From NCBI RefSeq assembly GCF_004766055.1, contig NZ_SPQR01000002.1:1-64000 (forward strand): DNA of 64,000 nucleotides, written 5' to 3'. Both the position numbers and the translations under genes were made by a program. This DNA comes from Desulfosporosinus sp. Sb-LF. GTDB taxonomy: Bacteria; Bacillota; Desulfitobacteriia; Desulfitobacteriales; Desulfitobacteriaceae. The notes under the pieces are model-generated. The model was not told the origin of the DNA, ran no database searches, and saw only the letters and a list, made by a program, of their open reading frames with translations. Of the stretch, positions 1 to 9,685 are shown piece after piece (the first letter of the stretch is position 1; every line of letters begins with the position of its first letter).

Positions 1-429
1 GGTTGTTCCATTTGATAACGTTATATTAGCTCTGATTACTTGACCTACTGTTGGGCTTGTCACTAATGTATAGCCATCTGCTCCATCAATTACACTTACT
101 CCTGTAACTGTATCTGGGGCACATACATTATTAGTTGCAGTCCAAGTGCTTGTACCTGTGTATCCATTAACAGAAACATCAACACTGATCTTTTTGCCCA
201 TATTGTCACTTGTTACAGTATATGATGCTGTTGTTCCAAGTACTGTATCAGGACTATCTTGATAATACCATTTGTACACCGCATCGGTATTTACAGGATA
301 TGAGCCTATGGTTGTTCCATTTGATAACGTTATATTAGCTCTGATTACTTGACCTACTGTTGGGCTTGTCACTAATGTATAGCCATCTGCTCCATCAATT
401 ACACTTACTCCTGTAACTGTGTCTGGGGC
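1..429. repeat. 309-bp tandem repeat within the large CWB2 protein gene
   Basis: Bases 1-120 recur at 310-429 with a single mismatch (112 against 421). The offset of 309 bases equals 103 codons, so the reading frame is kept. Each unit encodes a module with the motifs DTVTGVSV, YTLVTSP and GQVIRANI. The first copy touches the window edge, so more units may follow. Near identity at DNA level points to recent duplication or gene conversion. Confidence 0.9.
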
Positions 430-3400
430 TGTTACTGCTGTACTGACTGTGATTGCTGATCCGGTTGACACGTTTCCAGCTGCATCGATTGCGTATACTA
501 CATAGGTTCCTGCTGTTGTAAAGTTTGCTGTACTCAGGTTCGCTGAGACTCCGGCTGTTGCTGCTGCCTTGATTCCGTTTGCGGCTAGCCCTGCTGCATC
601 AATCGCACCTGGGGTTGTGACTGTTGCCTGCGGAACTAGGTATAAGAAGCCTGCTTCATTGCTGGTAGCTGCTACATCGTCACCGATTACTACCGCGCCT
701 GCTGTTACACCCGATAATGTCGGTGCTACAGTGTCTGCTGCTTCTAAATTGAGTGTAATCTCTATCGCTCGCATTAAAGTCGTATCACTGTTTGATCTAG
801 CCACCAGTAAAAAGGTTCCTTGCCAGGCTGAATTCTGAAGCGTAATTGCTCCTGTAGAGGGATCTACACTTACCCCAGGATAAGAATTTATTAGACTCCA
901 AGTGACTCTTTCTAAAGGCATCACTCTCCCGTATTGGTCCATGACCGTCACCGTGAAATCATCTGATGTTGTCGACCCACTGGTGGGAATCCATAGGGAT
1001 GAGACTCCGCCACTGATCGTTAAACTATCTGCTCTCGCAGCACGTATTATGACATCAATGCTTATCGAAGATGCTGTTGTTGCATCTGATATCCTGGTTA
1101 CCTCTAACACTAAGGCCACTGTTGTATCTACTGATGGAATTGTGATTGCTCCGCTAGTGGTAATTACTCCAGGGTTACTTGAAGTCTTAATTGCTACTGT
1201 GAAACCAGTTGGTACTGTCGGAAGTGTAAGGTTTGATGCATCCCATTGGATTTCTGTAATCCCAGCGGCCACTTGTGCTGCTGTTTGGGCTTGTGCTGCA
1301 GGTACTACAACATTGATGCTTATTGATGATGCTGTTGTCGAATCTGATGTTCTAGTCACTTCAAGTACTAAAGCTACTGTTGTATCTACTGATGGAATTG
1401 TAATTGCTCCGCTAGTAGTAATTACTCCAATGTTACTTGAAGTCTTAATTGCTACTGTGAAACCAGTTGGTACTGTTGGAAGTGTAAGGTTCGCTACACC
1501 CTGTACTGGTGCTGCAATTGTTGTAATCCCAGCTGCCACTTGTGCTGCCGTTTGGGCTTGTGTTTGGGCTGCTGCAATAGTTATTACTTTAGTCCCAGTA
1601 ACTCCAGAAGCCGCATTGGTTGCAGTTACTGTCACAGTTCCAACTCCTGTAGCTTGTAAATAACCCGTTGATGCATCAATCACTGCTGTCCCATCTGATA
1701 AAGTAGCAACTGACCAGGTTACAGCCTTATTCGTTGCATTTGCCGGTGTTACCTCTGCTAACATCTGTAACGTTCCACCATTTACAACAGTATCTGCGAT
1801 AGCTGAACCTGTAGTAGCACTTGTAACGTTAATAGCACTTACTAAAACCGTTTGAACACTACTTGCATGAGTACCAGTGATTTCTATGCTACCGCTTGCT
1901 CCGGCTATTATAGCACTAGGAGCCACATTGGCTACTAGGTTTATAGGAGCATCGGAAGTCACAGTGCCCATAGTTCCGTTATTGGTAATAGTTGAACCCC
2001 CTGCACCCGCCGCTACATTAATGTCATTTACTGTTGCTCCTGATGCGACTGTGATTTCTACTGGAGCGTTGCAAGTTATGCTACTAACTATTGCTCCTTG
2101 ATTTACATTTATTGTCAAATTCCCGGAATTCCCATTATTCGCATTGACTGTTATTGATCCCGGACTTCCAACTATGCTGATGATTGCACCGTCATGATCA
2201 GATATAGTTAAGGTGTTACCATTCGCATATTCAGTCCATGTGCCAACTTTTACGTTGTTAATGTTTACTTTATCACTAACAACTACATGATTTTCAAATG
2301 ATGCATTTTTTGTGTCGACGGTCAAATTACCTTTAATGCTTTTAACCGCAGTTCCCGTTAAACTAGATGTTCCAGTAAGGTCATGTTGGAATAATACATT
2401 GCCTGTTAGGGCATATGCCCCAAAGTTAATGGTAAGGGAACGGGAAACAGTTATATCCATTGTTATATCGTGTGTAAATGTAATTTCGGTAATATTCGGA
2501 TCAGCTAGTGCAGCATTTAGGTCTGTTATAGTCTCTACGTATTTGTATGTTACTCCTGAATTATGGTTGCCGCCACTGCTGCTACTACCGCTACCACCAC
2601 CACCAGGCACTACTGGCACTACTGGATCAACAGGGGCTACCGGATTAACAGGGGCTACACCTGCGCGTACAACATCAGAAACCACAGACGTACCACCTAA
2701 TGCTGTTACAACACTGTTAGCGGAAAGCTTACTACTCACATACTTAGTGCCTTCATTGACTGCACCATTCGTGAGAACAATACCGGCATTGTATTTAGCA
2801 GCAAGAGGTGCCCCAGTCAAGGCGTCGATTGCTGTTTCGCCATTTGCTATGAAGACATGATCATATTTCAGAACGCTGTCAAATGCTTTAAGTACTGCAA
2901 GGTTCGTGTCGTATGCTGTGGTTCCAAACACGCGGGTTGGGCTTGGAAACTGAGCTCTGACAGCGTCACTGATCACGCCGATGCCGCCAATGACATCTGT
3001 TGTTTGCACTCCCGTATTTTCAGTCAGAAATGCTTTGACACTAGTAGGAATTGTATCTTTTTCGGTTAAGAGAATTGGCTCAGTTTGAGCAGAAGCAATC
3101 GCGGAGATAGAGAGCGCATCTTGGTTCATCCAGCCGAATGCAACAGCAGCTTTGCTTACTGGAGCTCCGAGCGCAATCATTTGTTTGGCGATATTCACGG
3201 ATGTCTGGAAACGGTCAGATCCACCAAGGGGTACAACCTTAATTCCCATGCCTGTTAACTCATCAAGAACTGCTTGGCTAATCACAGCAGTTCCACTGGT
3301 CACATAAACCGTCTTAACTTTGAGTTTATTAAGTTCAGCTTTAGTGTCAGCATTTAGTACATTTCTAGCCTCTGTCAGAAGGATTGGCGCTTTAAGGAAC

Positions 3401-3630
3401 GTAGCGAGTGGGCTAGCTGTCAGTGCATCCACCATACCATAGGAGGCTGATGATGCAAGCACTGCTGTGTCAGTCCAACCTGTTTGATCGGCAATTAGCG
3501 CAGCAGTTTGTTCAGCAGTAGCTCCACCCAAGCGAGTTGGGATTACACCATCAGCGAGCGCGTTTAACGGAATCATCGTTGCCATACTAGCAATAGCTAA
3601 TGAAACTATTACTTTCTTAGTTTTCCTCAT
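1..3630 (-). CDS. Large CWB2 surface protein with Ig-like repeats (3' end off window)
   Basis: An open frame runs from ATG at 3630 to the left edge with no stop, so at least 1210 residues are encoded. AGGAG lies 12 bases upstream. The product starts with a signal peptide (MRKTKK, then a hydrophobic stretch ending near NALA). Three CWB2 repeats follow at about residues 28-320, with DALTASPLA, APILLT and GTAVISQ motifs. Next come a Pro/Val then Gly/Ser linker (about 322-355), a beta-rich Asn/Thr/Gly stretch (about 360-590), a Big_2-type Ig domain (about 600-680) and two 86-residue units resembling atrophied Ig (aBig_2) domains. The last visible part holds 103-residue units with the DTVTGVSV motif. 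CWB2 repeats anchor proteins non-covalently to a wall polymer. The architecture suggests a long cell-surface adhesin or S-layer-associated protein; no catalytic domain is visible. It lacks the leader RNA found before the other two S-layer genes. Confidence 0.9.
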   Translation of the reverse strand, partial: MRKTKKVIVSLAIASMATMIPLNALADGVIPTRLGGATAEQTAALIADQTGWTDTAVLASSASYGMVDALTASPLATFLKAPILLTEARNVLNADTKAELNKLKVKTVYVTSGTAVISQAVLDELTGMGIKVVPLGGSDRFQTSVNIAKQMIALGAPVSKAAVAFGWMNQDALSISAIASAQTEPILLTEKDTIPTSVKAFLTENTGVQTTDVIGGIGVISDAVRAQFPSPTRVFGTTAYDTNLAVLKAFDSVLKYDHVFIANGETAIDALTGAPLAAKYNAGIVLTNGAVNEGTKYVSSKLSANSVVTALGGTSVVSDVVRAGVAPVNPVAPVDPVVPVVPGGGGSGSSSSGGNHNSGVTYKYVETITDLNAALADPNITEITFTHDITMDITVSRSLTINFGAYALTGNVLFQHDLTGTSSLTGTAVKSIKGNLTVDTKNASFENHVVVSDKVNINNVKVGTWTEYANGNTLTISDHDGAIISIVGSPGSITVNANNGNSGNLTINVNQGAIVSSITCNAPVEITVASGATVNDINVAAGAGGSTITNNGTMGTVTSDAPINLVANVAPSAIIAGASGSIEITGTHASSVQTVLVSAINVTSATTGSAIADTVVNGGTLQMLAEVTPANATNKAVTWSVATLSDGTAVIDASTGYLQATGVGTVTVTATNAASGVTGTKVITIAAAQTQAQTAAQVAAGITTIAAPVQGVANLTLPTVPTGFTVAIKTSSNIGVITTSGAITIPSVDTTVALVLEVTRTSDSTTASSISINVVVPAAQAQTAAQVAAGITEIQWDASNLTLPTVPTGFTVAIKTSSNPGVITTSGAITIPSVDTTVALVLEVTRISDATTASSISIDVIIRAARADSLTISGGVSSLWIPTSGSTTSDDFTVTVMDQYGRVMPLERVTWSLINSYPGVSVDPSTGAITLQNSAWQGTFLLVARSNSDTTLMRAIEITLNLEAADTVAPTLSGVTAGAVVIGDDVAATSNEAGFLYLVPQATVTTPGAIDAAGLAANGIKAAATAGVSANLSTANFTTAGTYVVYAIDAAGNVSTGSAITVSTAVTAPDTVTGVSVIDGADGYTLVTSPTVGQVIRANITLSNGTTIGSYPVNTDAVYKWYYQDSPDTVLGTTASYTVTSDNMGKKISVDVSVNGYTGTSTWTATNNVCAPDTVTGVSVIDGADGYTLVTSPTVGQVIRANITLSNGTT
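1053..1569. repeat. Two 258-bp tandem units encoding aBig_2-like domains
   Basis: Two units start near 1053 and 1311 and share long identical tracts. The 258-base period equals 86 codons. Each encodes LTLPTVPTGFTVAIKTSSN, then GVITTSGAITIPSVDTTVAL. That is the pattern of atrophied bacterial Ig domains: an LP motif, a Ser/Asn pair, then Val-Ile before a Gly. The divergent ends of the units are Ala/Gln-rich. Confidence 0.85.
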
Positions 3631-3754
3631 GTATTGAATTTCTCCTCTCAATGTTCGGGTCTCACTTTTCTGTATGGGAAATCATTTTTCCTTAAGTGGC
3701 ATCATTCAGTTACCTCATAAAATCAGGTTTTTAAATTTAAAATTCCTAGAGCAA

Positions 3755-4060
3755 TCAAAATAATAGTAACCCCAGAAAGGTCACTGCAGTAAACGTTCTT
3801 TTCAAAGGCCTCCAACAAGATGCTTTCCCATTGGCATCGGCGTTGGTATCTTGGCTCGGCTTTATATTGTCATAACCATAGATACTGTTTATGAGAAACC
3901 GTCTGTGCCCCGGATACCTCTGCTACCATCGTCGAAGAAAATAAACCTACAAAGTTATACATGTAGTTAATCTTCTCATAAGCAGCATTTTCATTTTTAC
4001 CGTAATATCGCTCAAATCTATTTCTTTTTCAATTCCACAGATTTGAGCAACTAAACATTC
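3755..4060 (-). pseudogene. Possible decayed coding remnant
   Basis: This lies in the 950-base gap between the large CWB2 gene and the ligase gene. On the minus strand, protein-like stretches continue one another across at least two frame changes: CGIEKEIDLSDI, then YYGKNENAAYEKINYMYNF, then FLINSIYGYDNIKPSQDTN, and a basic plus hydrophobic tail ending FTAVTFLGLLLF and a stop at 3755. The look is of the C-terminus of a broken membrane protein. I do not recognise the family. The rest of the gap (4061-4470) is AT-rich and shows nothing else. Confidence 0.3.
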
Positions 4061-4470
4061 GAACTGGTCTCCCCCTTTCTACAAGACACATTGACAACTT
4101 CAATTCGTTGTAATTGAATTCCTCGAATTCATCCAATCAATCTGGCCATGTGCTTGCCTTTTCGAGAATAGGACTTTCTTCCCACTACGAATAAGACTAA
4201 TCACTGTTTTACTAGGAAAAGAGTCCTTGAACATAGGTACTTCTATAAAAACTTTAATATACCTTTGATTGCTATTACATTTTTTCTATTATTTTCCTTT
4301 ATTTTTTGCTATTTTAGAGTAATTTTTTTCATTGTACCTTTAAATATTACAAAATTTTCACAAATACGGCCGTGCAATTCTTCCTTATGTTTAAGTCAGT
4401 TCGGCTCCATTAATACAAATAGCATTAATTTGGTTTGTAATACTACCTGTAAATGATCATTAATACGCAC

Positions 4471-4512
4471 AAAAAAAGGAGCGAACCACTGAATTTCAGT
4501 AGCTAGCTCCTT
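4471..4512 (-). terminator. Rho-independent terminator of the polysaccharide locus
   Basis: Read on the minus strand, AAGGAGC pairs with GCTCCTT around an inner ACTGAA/TTCAGT stem, followed by seven T residues. It lies 68 bases after the stop of the O-antigen-ligase-like gene, so it closes the long minus-strand locus. Confidence 0.85.
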
Positions 4513-4580
4513 CCAAATAGCTTTGAGGGAAGTTCCGCAAGGCGATTGACAGTTTATCCAATTGATTTTTTATTTTTGTA

Positions 4581-6443
4581 TTATTTCTTATCGCGAGCCA
4601 TTGTGCTAAACTCTCCCGTCGATAATTGTGAACTCAAGTTCTTGTGTTCCAACATGTGATTGATGCTAATTCCCAGTCCTAAAAGTACCCAAAACACTGG
4701 GGCTACTGAAACAATACTATCGTTGAAAAAGGCCGCACCAAGGTAACCGCAAACTGCAACAAAGATAGCTACACCTGCCCTTGAAGCAAAATCACTATAA
4801 TCATTTCTAAAATAGAGCATACTACTTCTTACGAAATAAGCAATAAACAAGGATAAGAGAGCTAGAAGGGAGATTATCCCAGTGTTTATGCCGACTTGCA
4901 AATATAAGTCATGAGGCTTATCTACCACCTGCCACATATCACCGTAATAAGCATAGAATTTTCCCATGAAATCATTCTGGGGGAAATAGATAGCAAAGGT
5001 ATCTGGTCCGTACCCTACAAATAAAGTATGCTTCAGCAAAGGAATTGATCTGGACCAGATATATCCCCGGGATGAGCCTAGTAATTCTTTGCCTTCAAAT
5101 CCCCACTTTTCTACTGGTTGGATATTGACAACTTGTCCTTTGCTATTCAATAAAGCGACTTGATTGTTGGCTAGACTAAAGTTTAATTTAAGAATGCCTT
5201 TCTCTAATTGTAGAGCATTCATATTATTAAACTTACCCAGCTTAAGCAGGTAGTCCTTGTACCTATCATCCTGCAAATCAACCTTGCCAGTACTTTGCTC
5301 AAATTTCATACCTATCGGACGGTCATCTCTATCCATAAACGTAATTTGGTCACCATTTACCGCAAACTTAAGGGTCTCGGTTGGTGTCACTAAGGTTGCT
5401 TGGTTCCCTTTGATAACTAAACCTTGAAGGAGAGAATTCGCTTTGGAATCGTCTTTCCCTGTACTTCCTGTAATCTTGGCGGCATCAGAAACTAAGGAAC
5501 CGATCCTTGAGCCTAAATATCCTTTCGACATGTAATTAAGACCAAACACTATAAGACCCAAAATCACAAACCCGCCTACAAAGTACTTCCAGTTCCTAAG
5601 TATGTACTTGTTGATCATAATCATTAAAATGACGAGTGCAATAACACCACCTAGCATACCTGCACGCGAAGTAGAGCCCAACCAGTTTACCGCCATTAAA
5701 AGAGTGAAACCGGCAAAGAACGCTTTCAGCCAACCTCTTCTGGTGAGGACAAATAAGGTGAATGACAAAGGAAAAAGCATGGCCATATAGCTACCAACAT
5801 AGTCAAGATGATAGAGCGTAGCATAAATCATATGCTTAGCAAATTGAAACTGTAATTTATCTGCCATTTGTTTATAAGCTGCAGGCAAAATCAGGTTTTT
5901 TCCGAAAGCGGATTTAAAAAAATCATACCCACCGTATTGAAACACACCAATAATGCCAATAATGATTGCTCCTGTGAACAGTGCCCCTAAAAGAACTTTG
6001 ATATGCTGTTCCTTATTCACAAGATTCATGGTGACAAATAAAACAGCCATATAGGCCAAAAGTACGTACATCCCTTCATAACGATCGACGAAACCCGTTA
6101 ACGAGATATCGGTATACTGAGAAAACTCCGTAGAAAGAATTACAAAAAAAGCATAAACTGCGATTGGAATATAATAATAGCTCCCCTTTATTCTATCGAG
6201 TCCGTAAAACATAACCACTAATGCCAAAACAACGACAGCTAAGATACTGCTAATTAAGATCCAAACCATCTTGTAATACGAGAAGAAGTCCAGATTTTCC
6301 TTCTGACCCGTCCAAAAATCAAATGATGCGCCAGTTAACGGTACAACTTTAAGATACACTATTAAGGGCACTACCGTTAGCAAAAACATTAGTGGCAACA
6401 ATAAATACCAGTTGTAATTTATGTCACTATTCTTCTTTATCAA
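4581..6443 (-). CDS. O-antigen ligase / Wzy family membrane protein
   Basis: This is a roughly 620-residue multi-spanning membrane protein of the Wzy_C (O-antigen ligase/polymerase) superfamily. Hydrophobic helices fill the N-terminal half. A large polar loop of about 150 residues, near 330-480, precedes the family motif region with GYGPDTF and PHDLYLQVGINTG. More helices follow and the C-terminus is cytoplasmic. Such proteins join or transfer lipid-linked glycans outside the membrane. I chose TTG at 6443 because AGGTGAGG sits about 6 bases upstream; the ATG at 6470 is in frame but has no ribosome site. It is the last gene of the locus, separated from rfbB by 390 bases, and may also have its own promoter. 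Whether it polymerises, ligates to wall, or glycosylates S-layer protein cannot be told from sequence. Confidence 0.85.
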   Translation of the reverse strand: MIKKNSDINYNWYLLLPLMFLLTVVPLIVYLKVVPLTGASFDFWTGQKENLDFFSYYKMVWILISSILAVVVLALVVMFYGLDRIKGSYYYIPIAVYAFFVILSTEFSQYTDISLTGFVDRYEGMYVLLAYMAVLFVTMNLVNKEQHIKVLLGALFTGAIIIGIIGVFQYGGYDFFKSAFGKNLILPAAYKQMADKLQFQFAKHMIYATLYHLDYVGSYMAMLFPLSFTLFVLTRRGWLKAFFAGFTLLMAVNWLGSTSRAGMLGGVIALVILMIMINKYILRNWKYFVGGFVILGLIVFGLNYMSKGYLGSRIGSLVSDAAKITGSTGKDDSKANSLLQGLVIKGNQATLVTPTETLKFAVNGDQITFMDRDDRPIGMKFEQSTGKVDLQDDRYKDYLLKLGKFNNMNALQLEKGILKLNFSLANNQVALLNSKGQVVNIQPVEKWGFEGKELLGSSRGYIWSRSIPLLKHTLFVGYGPDTFAIYFPQNDFMGKFYAYYGDMWQVVDKPHDLYLQVGINTGIISLLALLSLFIAYFVRSSMLYFRNDYSDFASRAGVAIFVAVCGYLGAAFFNDSIVSVAPVFWVLLGLGISINHMLEHKNLSSQLSTGEFSTMARDKK

Positions 6444-6520
6444 AAAATTCCTCACCTTCCTCAAAAACATTTAGTATATGCTGAATTCGAAAAACAAAAT
6501 GTATTATTATGGGATTTTTA

Positions 6521-6622
6521 GGATGTCTCTTATTCCGACTAGTTTCCTTTGTAAATTCCGCTAAAGATCGGAAACCCTCGGTACTCCGCGACAAAGCTAG
6601 CGTGAACAAGAGATGCCCCGCC
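6521..6622. repeat. Imperfect inverted repeat upstream of the ligase gene
   Basis: Arms at about 6521-6553 and 6588-6622 resemble each other as reverse complements (TCTCTT, then TTC, then CTAG), giving a roughly 100-base foldable element in the gap after rfbB. An open frame covers it, but no protein family is recognisable. It could be a leader structure or a relic of a miniature element. Confidence 0.35.
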
Positions 6623-6642
6623 CAGAAACAAAGCATTTCTTA

Positions 6643-6669
6643 GATAAAAAGGGCCTTATCCTTTTTATC
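6643..6669. other. Short hairpin in the rfbB-ligase gap
   Basis: GATAAAAAGG and CCTTTTTATC form a perfect 10-base stem around a 7-base loop. The stem is mostly A/T. It could act as a weak terminator or attenuator between rfbB and the downstream ligase gene. Confidence 0.4.
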
Positions 6670-6831
6670 AGTTCTTTCTCCCATCGCGTTCTATGGACCA
6701 AAGACGTATCGCAATCTTATCTAATTCTAGGTGGGGGCTATTGAACACTTATGAATATTTAACATTCAGAGTGCTCCTTTTTTTTAAAAAGGAAATTCAG
6801 TCATTCCAAGGTCTTAAAGTATGAACCTACC

Positions 6832-7875
6832 TCAATACATTTTGCTATAGTAATTTAAATATTCGCCAGACGTTACCTTTGCCAACCATTCTTCGTTATC
6901 TAGATACCACTGAATTGTTTCACCAATACCCTGCTCAAAAGTATAAGAAGGACACCAGCCCAGTTGCGTGGTAATCTTAGTGTTATCAATGGCATATCGC
7001 CTGTCATGACCTGGCCTATCCTCTACAAAAGTGATCAAAGTCTCCGGCTTATGCAAATTTTCTAGAATCAATTTCACTATTTCGATGTTTGCTTTCTCAT
7101 TATTACCACCAATATTATAGACTTCTCCTATTGCACCTTTGTGTAGCACTGAATCAATGCCGCGACAATGGTCTTTCACATGAAGCCAATCGCGAATTTG
7201 CAGGCCATCACCGTAAACCGGCAGGCTTTTATTATGATTGCTGTTGTTGATTATCAGTGGAATCAACTTTTCTGGAAATTGATAAGGGCCATAATTATTA
7301 GAACATCGAGTAATATTTACTGGCAGTCCAAAAGTTTCGTGATATGCGCGCACTACCATATCCGCACTCGCCTTAGATGCCGAATAAGGACTGTTCGGGG
7401 AAAGTGGCGTTTTTTCAGTAAATATTCCCTCTTTTCCGAGCGAACCGTAAACTTCATCTGTTGAAACCTGCAAAAATTTAAAACCCGTTTTGAATTCTCG
7501 GTTGTACTTATCGCCAGGCTTTAGCTTCCAATGATCTTTTGCAACATCCAAAAGTGTTTGCGTTCCAATAATATTAGTTGTTAAAAAAACCTCTGGATCC
7601 GTAATGCTTCGATCCACATGAGACTCCGCTGCAAAGTTAACAACTGTATCAATGCTGTATTTTGAAAACAGTTGCCTAACCATTTCTCTGTCACGTATAT
7701 CTCCCTTGACAAAAGTATATCGAAAATCCTCTTCGAGATCTTTAAGGTTTTCTAAATTTCCTGCATAGGTTAACGCATCTAAATTAATAATATAATAATT
7801 GTAATTTTCAAGAATATACTTTACAAAATTAGAACCAATAAAGCCCGCGCCGCCAGTTACTAAAATATTTTTCAT
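6832..7875 (-). CDS. rfbB: dTDP-glucose 4,6-dehydratase
   Basis: This cytoplasmic NAD-dependent enzyme converts dTDP-glucose to dTDP-4-keto-6-deoxyglucose. At 347 residues it has the usual family length. The Rossmann motif [10 protein letters not shown] is at residues 8-17. The catalytic STDEVYG region and the YSASK (Tyr-x3-Lys) motif follow, with [11 protein letters not shown] and [10 protein letters not shown] in the substrate half. The start ATG overlaps the rfbA stop as ATGA, with AGAGG upstream, so the two are translationally coupled. The next steps to rhamnose (rfbC, rfbD) are not in the window. A 2,3-dehydratase and two reductases lie just upstream in the same transcript, so the product is likely diverted to a dideoxysugar. 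Confidence 0.96.
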   Translation of the reverse strand: MKNILVTGGAGFIGSNFVKYILENYNYYIINLDALTYAGNLENLKDLEEDFRYTFVKGDIRDREMVRQLFSKYSIDTVVNFAAESHVDRSITDPEVFLTTNIIGTQTLLDVAKDHWKLKPGDKYNREFKTGFKFLQVSTDEVYGSLGKEGIFTEKTPLSPNSPYSASKASADMVVRAYHETFGLPVNITRCSNNYGPYQFPEKLIPLIINNSNHNKSLPVYGDGLQIRDWLHVKDHCRGIDSVLHKGAIGEVYNIGGNNEKANIEIVKLILENLHKPETLITFVEDRPGHDRRYAIDNTKITTQLGWCPSYTFEQGIGETIQWYLDNEEWLAKVTSGEYLNYYSKMY

Positions 7876-8744
7876 CGTCTTTCCTCTACTATCTGAATTA
7901 GGTATTTTCCATAGTCTGTTTTCATCATCGGCTGCGCCAATTCTAGGAGCTTTTCTCTCGAAATATAGCCCATCCTATAGGCAATTTCCTCAATGCAAGA
8001 CACAAATAGCCCCTGTCTCTTCTGAACAATAGAAACAAAATTTGAGGCTTCCAACAATCCCTCGTGAGTGCCCGTATCTAGCCACGCCATTCCACGACCA
8101 AATAGTTCCACCCTCAACTTCTGACGTTTTAGGTATTCGTTGTTAACGGAAGTAATCTCCAGCTCACCTCGGCTTGAGGGTTTGATTTGCTTTGAAAATT
8201 CAATTACATTATTATCATAAAAATATAGTCCTGGGACAACATAGCTGGATTTCGGATGGGCTGGTTTCTCTTCCAGAGATAACACATTCCAGTTTCTATC
8301 AAATTCAACTACGCCAAAATCTATCGGGTTAGGTACATTATAACCAAATATGATTGCGCCTTCCTCTAATTGGGCAGCTTTTTGCAGTACTGCTGAAAAT
8401 CCTCTTCCATGAAAGATATTATCTCCTAAAACTAGCGCAACTTTATCCCCACCAATAAAGTTTTCGCCGATAATAAATGCCTCCGCTAGCCCATTTGGCT
8501 CTGCCTGCACTGCATAGGAAAGGGCCAAACCGATCTGACTGCCGTCTCCCAATAGTTGCTCAAAATCAGGCAAGTCCCTCACCGTTGAAATGATTAGTAT
8601 CTCTCTAATTCCTGCGAGCATCAGAGTTGAGAGCGGATAATAAATCATAGGTTTATCATAAATCGGAAGAACTTGTTTCGAAATTGATTTTGTGATCGGA
8701 TACAGTCTTGTACCTGATCCACCCGCCAAAATAATACCCTTCAT
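7872..8744 (-). CDS. rfbA: Glucose-1-phosphate thymidylyltransferase
   Basis: The enzyme activates glucose-1-phosphate with dTTP to give dTDP-glucose, the entry step for dTDP-sugars. The 290-residue protein starts [16 protein letters not shown], the nucleotidyltransferase signature. It also has [27 protein letters not shown] and the [16 protein letters not shown] motif, all typical of RmlA. GAGAGG lies 7 bases before the ATG. It sits between an SDR reductase gene (25-base gap) and rfbB (4-base overlap) in one minus-strand transcript. Confidence 0.96.
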   Translation of the reverse strand: MKGIILAGGSGTRLYPITKSISKQVLPIYDKPMIYYPLSTLMLAGIREILIISTVRDLPDFEQLLGDGSQIGLALSYAVQAEPNGLAEAFIIGENFIGGDKVALVLGDNIFHGRGFSAVLQKAAQLEEGAIIFGYNVPNPIDFGVVEFDRNWNVLSLEEKPAHPKSSYVVPGLYFYDNNVIEFSKQIKPSSRGELEITSVNNEYLKRQKLRVELFGRGMAWLDTGTHEGLLEASNFVSIVQKRQGLFVSCIEEIAYRMGYISREKLLELAQPMMKTDYGKYLIQIVEERR

Positions 8745-8769
8745 AAAAAGGCCTCTCTCTTTTCATTAA

Positions 8770-9684
8770 TTATTCAGGTTTAAGCACGGAGATCCATTCT
8801 TCGAAACTACGCTGATAGGAGTACTTTAAAATGCTGTCTAGTTTGCTGGAATCAAAAACGGTATCACCAGACTCCAACTTTTCAGCCATTTCGGGCCAGG
8901 GAACAAAATTCACAGAAACATTATATTTCTCGGCAATTTGTCTAGCAACCTGTTCTATACTCAACTCGTCTGCGCCGCCAATATTAAAAACTTCTCCCTC
9001 GCAGCGGTCCTCAAGTGCTCCCATAAGCAGAATGCAGCATAAGTCATCTATATGAGTAAATGTACGTTTCTGGCGTCCATGGCCATAAATATTGATATCT
9101 AACCCGCGTACAGCTCGGCTGATAAAAAATTCAACTGTACCATAAGAATTTGTATTTGCTACCGCGGTACCGTAGGGAAGGCAAATTCTGAAAACGCTGT
9201 ATCTAACCCCAAACATATCATGATACATTTTCAGGTATTGTTCACAGCTGAACTTATTGAGAGCGTAAATAGTTTTAAATTCCTTAGGCGCGTTTTCCAC
9301 CAACCGATGGTTACTGCCTTGGTAGAGAAGTCTGGTGGAAGGTAATATAATCTTTGCGTTTGATTTCTTTTGTCGGTAAATCGTTAACAGATTTAGAAGA
9401 AATTTTTCGTTAACATCAATAAAGGATTCATAATCGTCAAATCCTTGTGAGGTGCCTGTTCTTCCAGAGAATAAAAAAATCAAGTCACAGTCAAAGACAA
9501 TGCTATCCAGAGATGTTTTCGACAATAGGTCAATCTTTTTATAATTTTCGTACCCATCAAACTGATAATCATCCCGATCATACAGATACAGTATATATTT
9601 TGAGCTATCCAGAAATCTGAGCAGATTCCTGGCAATATAACTATTGGCCCCTATCACCACTATTTTTATTGAAATGTCGTTCAT
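8770..9684 (-). CDS. NAD-dependent epimerase/dehydratase, probable dTDP-sugar 4-ketoreductase
   Basis: This is a 304-residue extended SDR protein. A glycine-rich nucleotide site (VVIGANSYIARNLL) is near the N-terminus. STRLLYQG, the catalytic YALNK (Tyr-x3-Lys) and GHGRQKRTFTHIDD follow. I start it at ATG 9684, two bases after the upstream stop, with GGAGAGGGAG as ribosome site; a longer in-frame start would overlap the previous gene. Family membership is clear but substrate is not. Its place beside a 2,3-dehydratase and a Gfo/Idh/MocA reductase suggests the last 4-keto reduction of a dTDP-2,6-dideoxyhexose. A 4-epimerase role is the main alternative. Confidence 0.85.
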   Translation of the reverse strand: MNDISIKIVVIGANSYIARNLLRFLDSSKYILYLYDRDDYQFDGYENYKKIDLLSKTSLDSIVFDCDLIFLFSGRTGTSQGFDDYESFIDVNEKFLLNLLTIYRQKKSNAKIILPSTRLLYQGSNHRLVENAPKEFKTIYALNKFSCEQYLKMYHDMFGVRYSVFRICLPYGTAVANTNSYGTVEFFISRAVRGLDINIYGHGRQKRTFTHIDDLCCILLMGALEDRCEGEVFNIGGADELSIEQVARQIAEKYNVSVNFVPWPEMAEKLESGDTVFDSSKLDSILKYSYQRSFEEWISVLKPE

Positions 9685-9685
9685 T

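Noticed and set aside
1-429. Repeated segments that could suggest a CRISPR-like array
   Set aside because: The repeats are 120 bases or longer, spaced by 309 bases and in frame with a protein. No short palindromic repeat, spacers or cas genes occur.
902-1663. A 253-codon plus-strand frame across the repeats of the large surface protein
   Set aside because: It is antisense to a clearly coding frame. Its Val/Ala/Thr-rich repeats mirror the Thr/Ala/Val codons of the minus strand, and it has no ribosome site or family.
4265-4456. A 63-codon plus-strand frame rich in Phe and Ile
   Set aside because: It lies in very AT-rich DNA without a ribosome site; the hydrophobic look follows from T-rich codons.
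6427-6636. A 69-codon frame upstream of the ligase gene
   Set aside because: It covers an inverted repeat and overlaps the ligase start. The sequence has no family resemblance.
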